A DNA stretch of 64,000 nt from Psychrobacter sp. JCM 18902. Its GTDB lineage: Bacteria; Pseudomonadota; Gammaproteobacteria; Pseudomonadales; Moraxellaceae. The DNA lies in assembly GCF_904846615.1 (NCBI RefSeq), contig NZ_CAJHBK010000001.1:1426001-1490000 (forward strand), given 5' to 3'. Under the pieces are notes generated by a model. That model worked only from the letters and a program-made list of their open reading frames with translations. It was not told where the DNA came from and ran no database searches. Each line of letters begins with the position of its first letter. The stretch's first letter is position 1. Both the position numbers and the translations under genes were made by a program. Shown in pieces: positions 47,893-55,819 of the stretch.

Positions 47893-48032
47893 GGCTACCC
47901 TGCTCCATTTCTATAAAACAGCTAAACGGTAAGAACTATTTAGCCCTTAATATTAAGTGTTCATATGATAAAAAATACATTATTTGCTAAGGCGTAACTG
48001 TTCAATATTAGCAAGTTATTTTTTCGTTTGCT

Positions 48033-48206
48033 TAGGGCGTGTCCTCATTTTAAAAATGGTGATAAAAATGAGATAAATTGCCGTCAAACAAGGAAAGTAG
48101 CGCAAACAATATCGAGATATTAAGAAGCTATTTGACGATGTTTGGCAAAATTTAGCTATTTTTAGCCCATTTAGAAAGTAGTCGATTGAATTGAGGACAC
48201 GCCCTA
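48033..48206 (+). mobile_element. MITE-like palindromic element, copy C
   Basis: A 174-bp element, TA to TA, with perfect 15-bp inverted ends TAGGGCGTGTCCTCA. It differs from copy B at only a few positions. The base outside the left TA is T here and C in copies A and B, so the conserved unit begins at or inside TA. It could be a target duplication. Confidence 0.92.
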
Positions 48207-48246
48207 GAACTTTTATCCTCATTTTAAAAATAACAACGCGCCTTAA

Positions 48247-48272
48247 TAAAAAAGGCAACCTAGTGGTCGCCT
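48247..48272 (-). terminator. Terminator after the phosphatase gene
   Basis: Stem GGCAACC/GGTCGCC with one mismatch and a 4-base loop; preceded by A7, giving the minus-strand U-run. It lies 46 bases after the stop. Confidence 0.75.
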
Positions 48273-48318
48273 CTCTGTCATGCAATGCTGCTTAATAATA
48301 CGTTGTCATCTTTATGTC

Positions 48319-48861
48319 TTAGCGCGGTACCAACAGACGATTATGAACTTCTTGCTCAAGCTTCGTTAATCCATGACTGCGCCCACGTTCCATAGCGGTG
48401 TCCATTTTACGTCCACGTAACCATCCTGCGCGTAGCGCCATTGCGGCACCCACTCTATTGCCTGAGCCACAATGCACTGCCGTTTTTTTGCCATGATGTT
48501 GGCGCAATATATTATCAAATGCCAATATATTAAGCTGCTTTAAGTCTACAGCACCATTAATAGGCAGATGCTCATAGTGCATGCCAGCTCGCTCGACCGC
48601 TGCGGCCTCATCAAAGCTCAATTCATCATCTGGCTGTAAGTTAATCACTAGCTCAACCCCAGCTTTCGCTAAGGCAACCACTTTTTCGTCATCGAGTGCA
48701 CCGCATACAATGGTAGTGTCATCAGGACGAAAATAAGGCTCAAGAATAGTACTAAGATCAACGCCATTGTCTAAAACGTTATTGCCAGCATTCGATACTG
48801 TGTCAATAGCTACTGAATGATTCAGTTGATCTGAGTTTGGTACGGCGGTATGTGAAGTCAT
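48319..48861 (-). CDS. DUF442/TIGR01244-type protein phosphatase
   Basis: A 180-residue protein with the tyrosine-phosphatase-like loop VHCGSGNRVGAAMALRAGW. The spacing is Cys-x4-Arg, as in DUF442 domains of beta-lactamase-hydrolase-like proteins (Blh), rather than the classical Cys-x5-Arg. Upstream is the typical start of that fold, EPYFRPDDTTIVCGALDDEKVVALAKAGVELVINLQPDDELSFDEAAAVERAGMHYEHLPI. In other bacteria such domains are fused to a persulfide dioxygenase, suggesting a link to sulfide metabolism; here the domain stands alone. The start is uncertain: ATG at 48861 or TTG at 48897. Confidence 0.82.
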   Translation of the reverse strand: MTSHTAVPNSDQLNHSVAIDTVSNAGNNVLDNGVDLSTILEPYFRPDDTTIVCGALDDEKVVALAKAGVELVINLQPDDELSFDEAAAVERAGMHYEHLPINGAVDLKQLNILAFDNILRQHHGKKTAVHCGSGNRVGAAMALRAGWLRGRKMDTAMERGRSHGLTKLEQEVHNRLLVPR

Positions 48862-49037
48862 AATTATAAATTTGTTCGTTATATTGACTATGGTCAATTC
48901 CAGTTAAAATAAGTACAAAGCAACCGCGTGTCGATGTATAAGCAATACTTCAAGCGAGGTTAGCGCTATCACTTTTCTATCATGAATCGACCATATTGAG
49001 ATATTTTTTAGTTAAATGACAGTCGTTCTACTGGCTT

Positions 49038-49955
49038 TTACTCATGGCCACTCTGTAATTTAACCGTACCTGCCAAATGCGGCTTGTCATTTTTAGAGCT
49101 AAATAAGCCAAACTCACAGGTATCGTCTGTGTCTTCAAGTGCAGCCACCGGATCAGCGATAAGCTCTACTTCGGCTGGCAAAAAGATAGGCAGTTTAAAT
49201 GACACATCAACCGTACAAGCATCCGGCAACTCGTCCATCATAGCAAGGCATTTGGCCTTTGACCACATGCCATGAGCAATCGCTTTAGGAAAGCCAAACG
49301 CACGCGCAGATAATGGATGGAGATGAATGAGGTTAAAGTCACCTGAAACAAAAGCATAACGACGACCGATATCTTCTGGCACTTCAAAGATACTATGCAC
49401 GCCTTCTGGGTTGACTGATGGCTTGACCGTTATTGGACGTGGAGTGCTTTTTTTGTCTTTGCTGCTGATTGGTTTTTTGCTGCGTGACAGATACGTCGAA
49501 GTACCTTCCCAAATCACCTTATCTTCTGACTTGACCGTCGTCACAAAATCAAACTGCTGACCCTGAGCATGGTCACGCAAATTATCAAAGGTGACTGACA
49601 TAGCAACCGTTTCACGCTCACCGATAGGACGATACTGAGTCACACTATTATCGACGTGCACTAGACCCAACATAGCAAATGGAAATGGCTCTTTGACCAT
49701 CATATTCATTTGCAGCGTTTGAGACAGCACTGAAAAGTAAGTAATAGGTACTTTGCCATTATCTGCAAAACCACAAATTTTACGATAATCGTTTAAGTTA
49801 CTTTGGTCAATGTGCAAATCGTCCACATAGTAAGTCGCTTGCGGCAATTGGTCTTTACTGATTTTGCCGTTATTACCAATAGGCAATAAACTTTTAACGA
49901 TATTGGCATAGGTCGTATGCGCTTTCGGCAACGCATCATAATGTTTGTCTGACAT
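49038..49955 (-). CDS. MaoC-like (R)-specific enoyl-acyl hydratase
   Basis: A 305-residue double hot-dog protein. The C-terminal half has the R-hydratase motif RRYAFVSGDFNLIHLHPLSARAFGFPKAIAHGMWSKA, with catalytic Asp and His. The N-terminal half has the non-catalytic hot-dog typical of HtdX-like two-domain hydratases. It hydrates trans-2-enoyl-CoA or -ACP to (R)-3-hydroxyacyl forms. The ATG at 49955 has AGGA upstream; an earlier in-frame ATG was rejected. It is co-directional with the two-domain FabG gene on its right, 360 bases away. Confidence 0.9.
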   Translation of the reverse strand: MSDKHYDALPKAHTTYANIVKSLLPIGNNGKISKDQLPQATYYVDDLHIDQSNLNDYRKICGFADNGKVPITYFSVLSQTLQMNMMVKEPFPFAMLGLVHVDNSVTQYRPIGERETVAMSVTFDNLRDHAQGQQFDFVTTVKSEDKVIWEGTSTYLSRSKKPISSKDKKSTPRPITVKPSVNPEGVHSIFEVPEDIGRRYAFVSGDFNLIHLHPLSARAFGFPKAIAHGMWSKAKCLAMMDELPDACTVDVSFKLPIFLPAEVELIADPVAALEDTDDTCEFGLFSSKNDKPHLAGTVKLQSGHE

Positions 49956-50056
49956 AATAAATCCTAAGTGGGGCTTGAGCAAATTTTCTTGGTGTATCTA
50001 AAGATGCTATGACATTAGTGGTTACAGCCTATCATTGAGCAATGCCACCAGTATTA

Positions 50057-50071
50057 TGCCTAAATTAGGCA
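50057..50071. promoter_or_regulatory. Perfect palindrome TGCCTAAATTAGGCA, candidate operator
   Basis: Seven-base arms around one central base, about 100 bases before the hydratase start. The size and symmetry suit a dimeric repressor site; the regulator is unknown. Confidence 0.4.
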
Positions 50072-50156
50072 CAATCAATAGGCGTGGTTTTAGACAATGT
50101 AAGCAACTCTCACAGCAAAAAACAATTTGGCTACTGGTTCTCTGTGTTTTTATCAT

Positions 50157-50183
50157 AAAAAAGCCACCCTTGGGCAGCTTTAT
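50157..50183 (-). terminator. Terminator after the FabG-like gene
   Basis: Stem AAAGCCACCC-TT-GGGCAGCTTT, with two mismatches, flanked by A- and T-rich runs; a U-run follows on the minus strand. Confidence 0.7.
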
Positions 50184-50315
50184 TACGATTTATGAGCAAT
50201 TTTTTCGTAAGTATATGTGAGGAAAATTAAAAATACTGATTAATATCAACCATTTATCATTATCTAAATCATCATTTACACTTACTTATAATTGACACTT
50301 ACTTATAAAGTAATA

Positions 50316-51716
50316 TTAAGCACCCAATAAGCTTTGACCACAAACGCGAACGATGTTGCCATTTAAGCCACCAGAAGCAGGGGATGCAAACCATGCGATG
50401 GTCTCAGCCACGTCTACTGGCAAGCCGCCTTGGCTCATAGAGTTCATACGGCGACCCGCTTCACGAATAGCAAATGGAATGGCTTCGGTCATTTGCGTTT
50501 CAATAAACCCTGGAGCAACAGCGTTGATCGTCATGCCTTTGGCGTTGTCTTCTAACTGCTTGGCAGTGGCATTCACCAAACCAATCACCCCTGCTTTAGA
50601 GGTAGCATAGTTGGTTTGACCCAAGTTGCCAGCGATACCTGAAATCGATGACACACAAACGATACGTGCATTGTCTTTTAATACGTCGTTGTCTAGTAAA
50701 TAGCGGTTCAGCCTAGCAATACTAGCTAGGTTAATATCGATAACCATGTCCCACTTTTTCTCGTCCATGTTTGCCAATGTCTTATCACGAGTGACGCCAG
50801 CATTATGGATGATTGAATCTAATCCGCCACGCTTTTGTGCAGCTTCGGCGATTTGTTTGCCAGCGTCATCACTGGTGATGTCGACGGTCAATACTGAGCC
50901 ACTAATTTCGCTAGCGACTTTTTGTAGGTCTGCTTGCTGCTGCGGTACATCAAGGCAGATAACGTGAGCGCCTTCGCGAGCCAATACACGAGCAATTGCT
51001 TCACCAATACCGCGGCTTGCGCCAGTTACCAGCATGGTTTTACCGCCAAGAGGCTGTGTCCAATCGACATCGACATTGCTACCCTTACTAACGCGTACGA
51101 CTTGTCCTGAGACATAAGCTGAACGAGCTGAGGTGAAAAAGCGTAAAGTCGAATCTAGATTTTGCTCTGCGCCGTCTTCCACATAAATAAGCTGTGCAGT
51201 AATACCGCGTTTGAACTCTTTACCGACAGACTTTACAAAGCCTTCAAGCGCACGCTGAGCCAAAGCTGTATCAATGTCAGTGATATTCTCTGGTGGGCGA
51301 CCAATAATAATGACGCGACCAGACTTTTCTACACGACGAGCCACAGTATGGAAGAACTCATACACTTCTTTTAATTGATCGGCATTGCTAATATTGCTGG
51401 CATCAAAAAACAAAACTTTAAATTTATCATCGCCGCCCGTATTGGCTTTTGCTTCCACGCCTGCATCAGCAAGGGCATCTTTGATATCATCACTGCTGTT
51501 TACATAAACATCAGCATGTACGTCTGACAAAATTCGCGCAACAGACTCACTGACGCTTTTATCATCGCCATTAGCACGACCAACCAATACGCTACCACGT
51601 ACTAAAGGCTCACCGCTTTCGAAGCGATCAAGGGTAACAGGTAACGGTAAACCCAAATTTTTGGCCACTTTTTTGCCAATAGAAGACTGAACAAAATCAC
51701 CATAACGGTCTGACAT
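50316..51716 (-). CDS. Two-domain 3-oxoacyl-ACP/CoA reductase, FabG4-like
   Basis: A 466-residue high-molecular-weight FabG. The C-terminal about 240 residues are a full SDR: cofactor loop VTGASRGIGEAIARVLAREGAH, NAGVTRDKTLANMDEKKWD, catalytic Ser in SSISGIAGNLGQTNY and YATSK, ending with NGNIVRVCGQSLLGA. The N-terminal about 200 residues form a second nucleotide-fold domain (VLFFDASNISNADQLKEVYEFFHTVARRVEKSGRVIIIGRP), as in mycobacterial FabG4. It reduces 3-oxoacyl thioesters to (R)-3-hydroxyacyl forms. The ATG at 51716 has AGGGATT upstream. It is divergent from the thiolase gene. Confidence 0.93.
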   Translation of the reverse strand: MSDRYGDFVQSSIGKKVAKNLGLPLPVTLDRFESGEPLVRGSVLVGRANGDDKSVSESVARILSDVHADVYVNSSDDIKDALADAGVEAKANTGGDDKFKVLFFDASNISNADQLKEVYEFFHTVARRVEKSGRVIIIGRPPENITDIDTALAQRALEGFVKSVGKEFKRGITAQLIYVEDGAEQNLDSTLRFFTSARSAYVSGQVVRVSKGSNVDVDWTQPLGGKTMLVTGASRGIGEAIARVLAREGAHVICLDVPQQQADLQKVASEISGSVLTVDITSDDAGKQIAEAAQKRGGLDSIIHNAGVTRDKTLANMDEKKWDMVIDINLASIARLNRYLLDNDVLKDNARIVCVSSISGIAGNLGQTNYATSKAGVIGLVNATAKQLEDNAKGMTINAVAPGFIETQMTEAIPFAIREAGRRMNSMSQGGLPVDVAETIAWFASPASGGLNGNIVRVCGQSLLGA

Positions 51717-52293
51717 AATATAATCCCTATAACGAACGGTTAGAATAATAGTAATAAATGTAATGTGCCTATTATATAGACTCAACAACCTCATAATTAT
51801 TGATATTTAGTAAATGAGTCTAAAGCTGGCCTAACTATACACTGCCATCTTAAACAAGTCCAAAAACCGATAATGTCTACAACAATCTGTAAACAACTCA
51901 GTATACAAGACGGTCACTTTTTCTGGATTTAAAAATCACCACATTGTGCTAAAATCAGACCTATAAGTTATAGCAAATGCAATTATCGATAACAATATAT
52001 TATCAAATCTATCGTTATGCAATGCCAATAATTGATACTAGCCAGTCTACGAAAGTCATATTGATGTCTTTCAAAGCTGATACCGACCTTAGATAAGCGT
52101 CACATAGTTTGCCAAAGATATACAGTAAGGTCGTAAAAACGTCTTATCATAAACAGTTATGCTGCGTAATAAGTGATAATATTTGCTTCTTGTTTATTTT
52201 CGATTATTGAATTACTTAATATAATCATTTTTATTATTAGCTTTACTATTGTTACCCTCTTTTCTTCTGCCCATATTTTTTAAGGATAATATT
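51717..52293. other. Divergent promoter region of the FabG-like and thiolase genes
   Basis: A 577-base, very AT-rich region between two divergent genes. It contains AT-rich partial dyads around 51985-52020 (GATAAC...TTATC, and a later TATCGTTAT) but no clear operator, and no protein-coding or structured RNA gene was recognised. Confidence 0.55.
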
Positions 52294-53853
52294 ATGAGTA
52301 ATAAAAACAATCACCCTGATAGCCCTGTTGTTGAAAGTACAGTGGTAAAAGCCAGTGCGTCAAAATCTACTGATAATAAATCAGAAAACGGTAAAACAGA
52401 AACGGCTGTTAAAAAAGCTAAAAGCACGACAGCAACAGACACGTCTAATAAAGAGTCTTCTAGTAATAAAGAGTCTTCTAGCACCACAGAAGCAAATGAT
52501 AAATCACCAGATTCTACTACGAAAAAGCCAGCATCTGCTGCCAAAAAAACCAGCAAAACCAAAGCCGTTGCTGGTCAAAATCGTGTGGCTATCTTAGGTG
52601 GCAACCGTATTCCATTTGCACGCTCGAACGGTTCATACGCTGACGTTAGCAACACCGACATGTTGACAGCTGCATTAGATGGCTTGATTGAACGCTATAA
52701 TCTACAAGACGAAGTGTTGGGTGAAGTGGTATCTGGTGCCGTCATGAAACTAAGCCGTGACATCAACCTAACTCGCGAAGCCACGCTTAACACAGCGCTC
52801 AACCCACATACGCCAACTTACGATATCTCACAAGCTTGCGGTACTGGCTTGCAAGCGACTTTTGCTTCTGCCAATAAAATCGCACTGGGTCTTATCGACT
52901 CAGCCATCACTGGCGGCGTAGACACGACCTCTGATGCACCGATCGCGATTGGTGATGGTCTACGTAAAGTACTGATCAAACTGGGCGCGGCTAAAGACAA
53001 CAAACAACGCCTAAAAGCGTTAATGGGGCTAAATCCAAAAGACTTAATCGATTCGCCACAAAACGGTGAACCACGCACTGGTCTATCAATGGGCGACCAT
53101 CAAGCCATCACCACACTTGAGTGGAATATCAGCCGCGAAGCACAAGATGAGCTTGCTTTTAACAGTCATCAAAACCTAGCGCGCGCTTATGATGAAGGAT
53201 TCTTTGACGACCTAATCACTCCATACAAAGGTCTGACGCGCGATAACAACTTGCGCCCTGATACCACTTTGGAAAAACTGGCTAAATTAAAGCCTGTGTT
53301 TGGTAGAAAGAACGCCAACCCAACGATGACAGCAGCCAACTCTACACCATTAACGGATGGTGCCTCTTGTGTCCTACTAGGAACCGATGAGTGGGCAAAA
53401 GAGCGTGGTCTTAAGCCATTGGCTTATATCGTTCATCAAGAAACGGCCGCCGTTGATTTCATTGGTAAATCTGGCACCACAGAAGGCCTATTAATGGCAC
53501 CTGCTTATGCCGTACCGCGTATGCTTGAGCGTGCAGGTCTAACACTACAAGATTTCGATTTTTATGAAATCCATGAAGCCTTTGCATCACAAGTGTTATC
53601 AACACTAGCTGCTTGGGAAGATGAAAAATTCTGTGAAGAGCGCCTAGGACTAGATACACCACTAGGCTCTATCGATCGTAACAAGCTAAACGTTAATGGC
53701 TCGTCGTTAGCTGCGGGTCATCCATTTGCCGCAACGGGTGGTCGTATCCTAGCCACTGCAGCGAAGCTATTGGATCAAAAAGGCTCAGGTCGTGCACTAA
53801 TCTCTATCTGTGCAGCTGGTGGTCAGGGCGTGACTTGTATCTTAGAGAAATAA
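52294..53853 (+). CDS. Acetyl-CoA acyltransferase (thiolase), FadI-like, with disordered N-terminal tail
   Basis: Thiolase of 519 residues, cleaving or condensing 3-oxoacyl-CoA. The catalytic nucleophile is Cys182 in ISQACGTGLQATFA, with DFYEIHEAFASQVL, NVNGSSLAAGHPFAATGGRI and the second active Cys in SICAAGGQGVT. The thiolase fold starts at NRVAILGGNRIPFARSNG. Before it lies an about 95-residue tail rich in Lys, Ser, Thr and Ala that is not part of the family, part of which comes from an 18-bp tandem duplication. The ATG at 52294 has AAGGATA upstream. It is divergent from the FabG-like gene, and a terminator follows. Confidence 0.94.
   Translation: MSNKNNHPDSPVVESTVVKASASKSTDNKSENGKTETAVKKAKSTTATDTSNKESSSNKESSSTTEANDKSPDSTTKKPASAAKKTSKTKAVAGQNRVAILGGNRIPFARSNGSYADVSNTDMLTAALDGLIERYNLQDEVLGEVVSGAVMKLSRDINLTREATLNTALNPHTPTYDISQACGTGLQATFASANKIALGLIDSAITGGVDTTSDAPIAIGDGLRKVLIKLGAAKDNKQRLKALMGLNPKDLIDSPQNGEPRTGLSMGDHQAITTLEWNISREAQDELAFNSHQNLARAYDEGFFDDLITPYKGLTRDNNLRPDTTLEKLAKLKPVFGRKNANPTMTAANSTPLTDGASCVLLGTDEWAKERGLKPLAYIVHQETAAVDFIGKSGTTEGLLMAPAYAVPRMLERAGLTLQDFDFYEIHEAFASQVLSTLAAWEDEKFCEERLGLDTPLGSIDRNKLNVNGSSLAAGHPFAATGGRILATAAKLLDQKGSGRALISICAAGGQGVTCILEK
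52447..52482. repeat. 18-bp tandem duplication in the thiolase tail
   Basis: AATAAAGAGTCTTCTAGT is followed directly by a copy with one change, encoding Ser-Asn-Lys-Glu-Ser-Ser twice in frame. Confidence 0.9.
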
Positions 53854-53911
53854 CTCTTTGACTGCTATTATTTGATTGGTATTATCAGTCAATAGTTGGC
53901 ATTAATACTGT

Positions 53912-53950
53912 AAAGCACTCTTTAATCGATGGATTAGAGGGTGCTTTTTT
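53912..53950 (+). terminator. Terminator after the thiolase gene
   Basis: Stem AAAGCAC-CTTTAAT/ATTAGAG-GTGCTTT followed by T6; about 58 bases after the stop. Confidence 0.85.
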
Positions 53951-54101
53951 ATGCCCATTCACTACTCAAAACTGGATGTTAGTCATGGTCTTGCTAACAA
54001 CACAATAATGAAACGTAGCCAACGCATAGCTCTATCGGTAGTTATGCTAAAGTAAGAGGATAACCAATAAAAATCATAACAACACTGATTAGGAGTTTTT
54101 T

Positions 54102-55115
54102 ATGGGTAAGATACCTTCGTCCATCAATCCCAAATCCCTCACGCCACAAGAGCGTCAGGAACTTAGCTCACCTGAGCAACACAGTTTTATCGAGCGTATG
54201 GATAAGGAGGTTTTTAATGATCAGTTGCGTCGTAAGATGCACGAAGACCTCATCGATACTTATGATGAAGAGCTAGAAAACGAGATAGATGATTATGTGC
54301 GTGATTTTCGTTTTGATGGGCGCGAAATGAGTGAGCAAGAAAGACTTGATCGTCGTATGTACTTTCAAGAGTTGGTAAGGCTACAGCGCGAGCTAATTAA
54401 GTTACAAGACTGGGTCGTTGATCGCGGTGAGCGTATCGTCGTCATATTTGAAGGTCGTGACTCGGCGGGTAAGGGTGGCGCTATCAAGCGTATCACGCAG
54501 CGCTTAAACCCTCGTGTGTGTCGAGTGGCTGCCCTACCTGCACCGACAGAACGTGAGCAATCACAATGGTATTTTCAGCGTTATGTTGCCCATTTACCTG
54601 CTGCTGGTGAAATTGTGCTGTTTGACCGCAGTTGGTATAACCGTGTGGGGGTTGAGCGTGTGATGGGTTTTTGTACCGATGCACAGTATGAAGAATTTTT
54701 TCAGTCGGTGCCTGAGTTTGAACGCATGCTAGTCCGCTCAGGTATTCGCTTGGTGAAGTACTGGTTTTCGATCACTGATGATGAGCAGCATTCACGCTTT
54801 ATGAGCCGTATTCATGACCCACTCAAGCAATGGAAGCTTTCAGCCATGGACTTACAATCACGCCGCCGTTGGGAAGACTATACCAAGGCTAAAGAGACCA
54901 TGTTTGAGCGAACGCATATCCCTGAAGCACCTTGGTGGGTGGTTGAAGGTAACAATAAAAAACGCGCAAGGCTAAACTGTATTGCTCATCTACTCGAACA
55001 AATTCCTTATAAGGAAGTGCCACGTGATGAGGTAGAATTACCCGATCGTAAACGTGATGACGAATACTACCGTGAGCCTATTCCAGATGATATGTATGTG
55101 CCACCGCGCTATTAA
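54102..55115 (+). CDS. ppk2: Polyphosphate kinase 2
   Basis: Uses polyphosphate to phosphorylate nucleoside diphosphates (or monophosphates, depending on class). The 337 residues contain Walker A FEGRDSAGKGG (117-126), the following AIKRITQRLNPRVCRVAALPAPTEREQSQWYFQRYVAHLPAAGEIVLFDRSWYNR block with Walker B, the lid region FMSRIHDPLKQWKLSAMDLQSRRRWEDYTKAKETMFERTH and PWWVVEGNNKKRARLN. The single-domain organisation with a helical N-terminal extension of about 90 residues suggests class I. It has a strong AGGAG ribosome site and is monocistronic. Confidence 0.95.
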   Translation: MGKIPSSINPKSLTPQERQELSSPEQHSFIERMDKEVFNDQLRRKMHEDLIDTYDEELENEIDDYVRDFRFDGREMSEQERLDRRMYFQELVRLQRELIKLQDWVVDRGERIVVIFEGRDSAGKGGAIKRITQRLNPRVCRVAALPAPTEREQSQWYFQRYVAHLPAAGEIVLFDRSWYNRVGVERVMGFCTDAQYEEFFQSVPEFERMLVRSGIRLVKYWFSITDDEQHSRFMSRIHDPLKQWKLSAMDLQSRRRWEDYTKAKETMFERTHIPEAPWWVVEGNNKKRARLNCIAHLLEQIPYKEVPRDEVELPDRKRDDEYYREPIPDDMYVPPRY

Positions 55116-55134
55116 AAGATATGGTGGTTTTACG

Positions 55135-55299
55135 TAGGCCGTGACCTCAGTTCAATCGATTGTCCTCTAAATTGGCTAAAAATGGTTACATTTTGCCAAA
55201 CATCGTCAAACAGCTTATTGATATCTCGATATTATTTGCATTACCTTCATTGTTTGACGGCAATTTTTATCACTATTTTTAAAATGAGGACACGCCCTA
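55135..55299 (-). mobile_element. MITE-like palindromic element, copy D (inverted, degraded)
   Basis: A 165-bp copy in the opposite orientation to A-C. The right end TGAGGACACGCCCTA is perfect; the left end TAGGCCGTGACCTCA has two mismatches. The core (CCAAACATCGTCAAACAGCT, ATATCTCGATATT, GTTTGACGGCAATTTTTATC) matches the reverse complement of B and C with small deletions. It lies 20 bases after the ppk2 stop. Confidence 0.87.
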
Positions 55300-55312
55300 G
55301 TCTTATGCTCAT

Positions 55313-55351
55313 AAAAAAAAGCCACCTTATCGATATATAAGGTGGCTTTTT
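55313..55351. terminator. Bidirectional terminator between ppk2 and pilZ
   Basis: Stem GCCACCTTAT/ATAAGGTGGC with A8 before and T5 after, placed between convergent genes; it serves both strands. Together with repeat copy D it fills the 301-base gap at 55116-55416. Confidence 0.92.
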
Positions 55352-55416
55352 CTATACTGTTTATTTAAAAATAGTCGTCTAATACTTATCAAAACCATTA
55401 TAAGTACAATAAATAA

Positions 55417-55764
55417 TTACATGGTATACGTGGACTGCAAACCATCTATTTTACCCGCCAATAATCGCTCAACTTCGTTTTTAATTCTTTGACCTGCAAT
55501 ATCAGTTCCAATCTGTACCGCAAAACCTGCCGGTCGACCACCTTGCGTTTTGGCGTTAATCCAAACCACTTTGCCATTCATAGGCAAACGCTCGCTAGAA
55601 TTGGGTAAAGTGATGGCGATAAATACCTCGTTACCTAGCTGCTGAGCGTCATTGGATGGCACAAATAATGCGCCATTACTGACAAAGGACAAGTAGCTGG
55701 CATATAACATTTCGATATTTTCAATGTGGCAGGTTAATATCCCGCCGCGTCCTGGCATGGCCAT
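55417..55764 (-). CDS. pilZ: Type IV pilus PilZ protein
   Basis: A 115-residue PilZ-domain protein: GGILTCHIENIEMLYASYLSFVSNGALFVPSNDAQQLGNEVFIAITLPNSSERLPMNGKVVWINAKTQGGRPAGFAVQIG. It lacks the RxxxR and (D/N)xSxxG residues needed for c-di-GMP binding, as in Pseudomonas PilZ, which works by contacting FimX and the PilB ATPase instead. The gene follows holB by 55 bases, the same order as in Pseudomonas, and is the last gene of the block. It has an AAGGAAG ribosome site. Confidence 0.94.
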   Translation of the reverse strand: MAMPGRGGILTCHIENIEMLYASYLSFVSNGALFVPSNDAQQLGNEVFIAITLPNSSERLPMNGKVVWINAKTQGGRPAGFAVQIGTDIAGQRIKNEVERLLAGKIDGLQSTYTM

Positions 55765-55819
55765 AGTCAGCTTCCTTCATTAAGTTTGGTATTTTTATTT
55801 GCTATCAAGGCAGATTTTC

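Larger units (their letters stand above)
47893..48318. other. Intergenic region with repeat copy C
   Basis: A 426-base region holding the serine hydrolase promoter, MITE-like copy C (48033-48206) and the phosphatase-gene terminator (48247-48272). A translatable stretch across copy C on the minus strand is considered fortuitous. Confidence 0.6.
49956..50315. other. Intergenic region between the hydratase and FabG genes
   Basis: A 360-base region carrying the terminator of the FabG-like gene (50157-50183), a perfect 15-bp palindrome (50057-50071) and presumably the hydratase promoter. A small plus-strand open stretch within it has no ribosome site and no recognisable product. Confidence 0.6.

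Noticed and set aside
48016..48285. Open frame across repeat copy C on the minus strand
   Set aside because: It is created by the repeat sequence, runs through a terminator hairpin and has no ribosome site or protein similarity.
50035..50220. Small plus-strand frame between the hydratase and FabG-like genes
   Set aside because: It spans a palindrome and a terminator hairpin and has no ribosome site.
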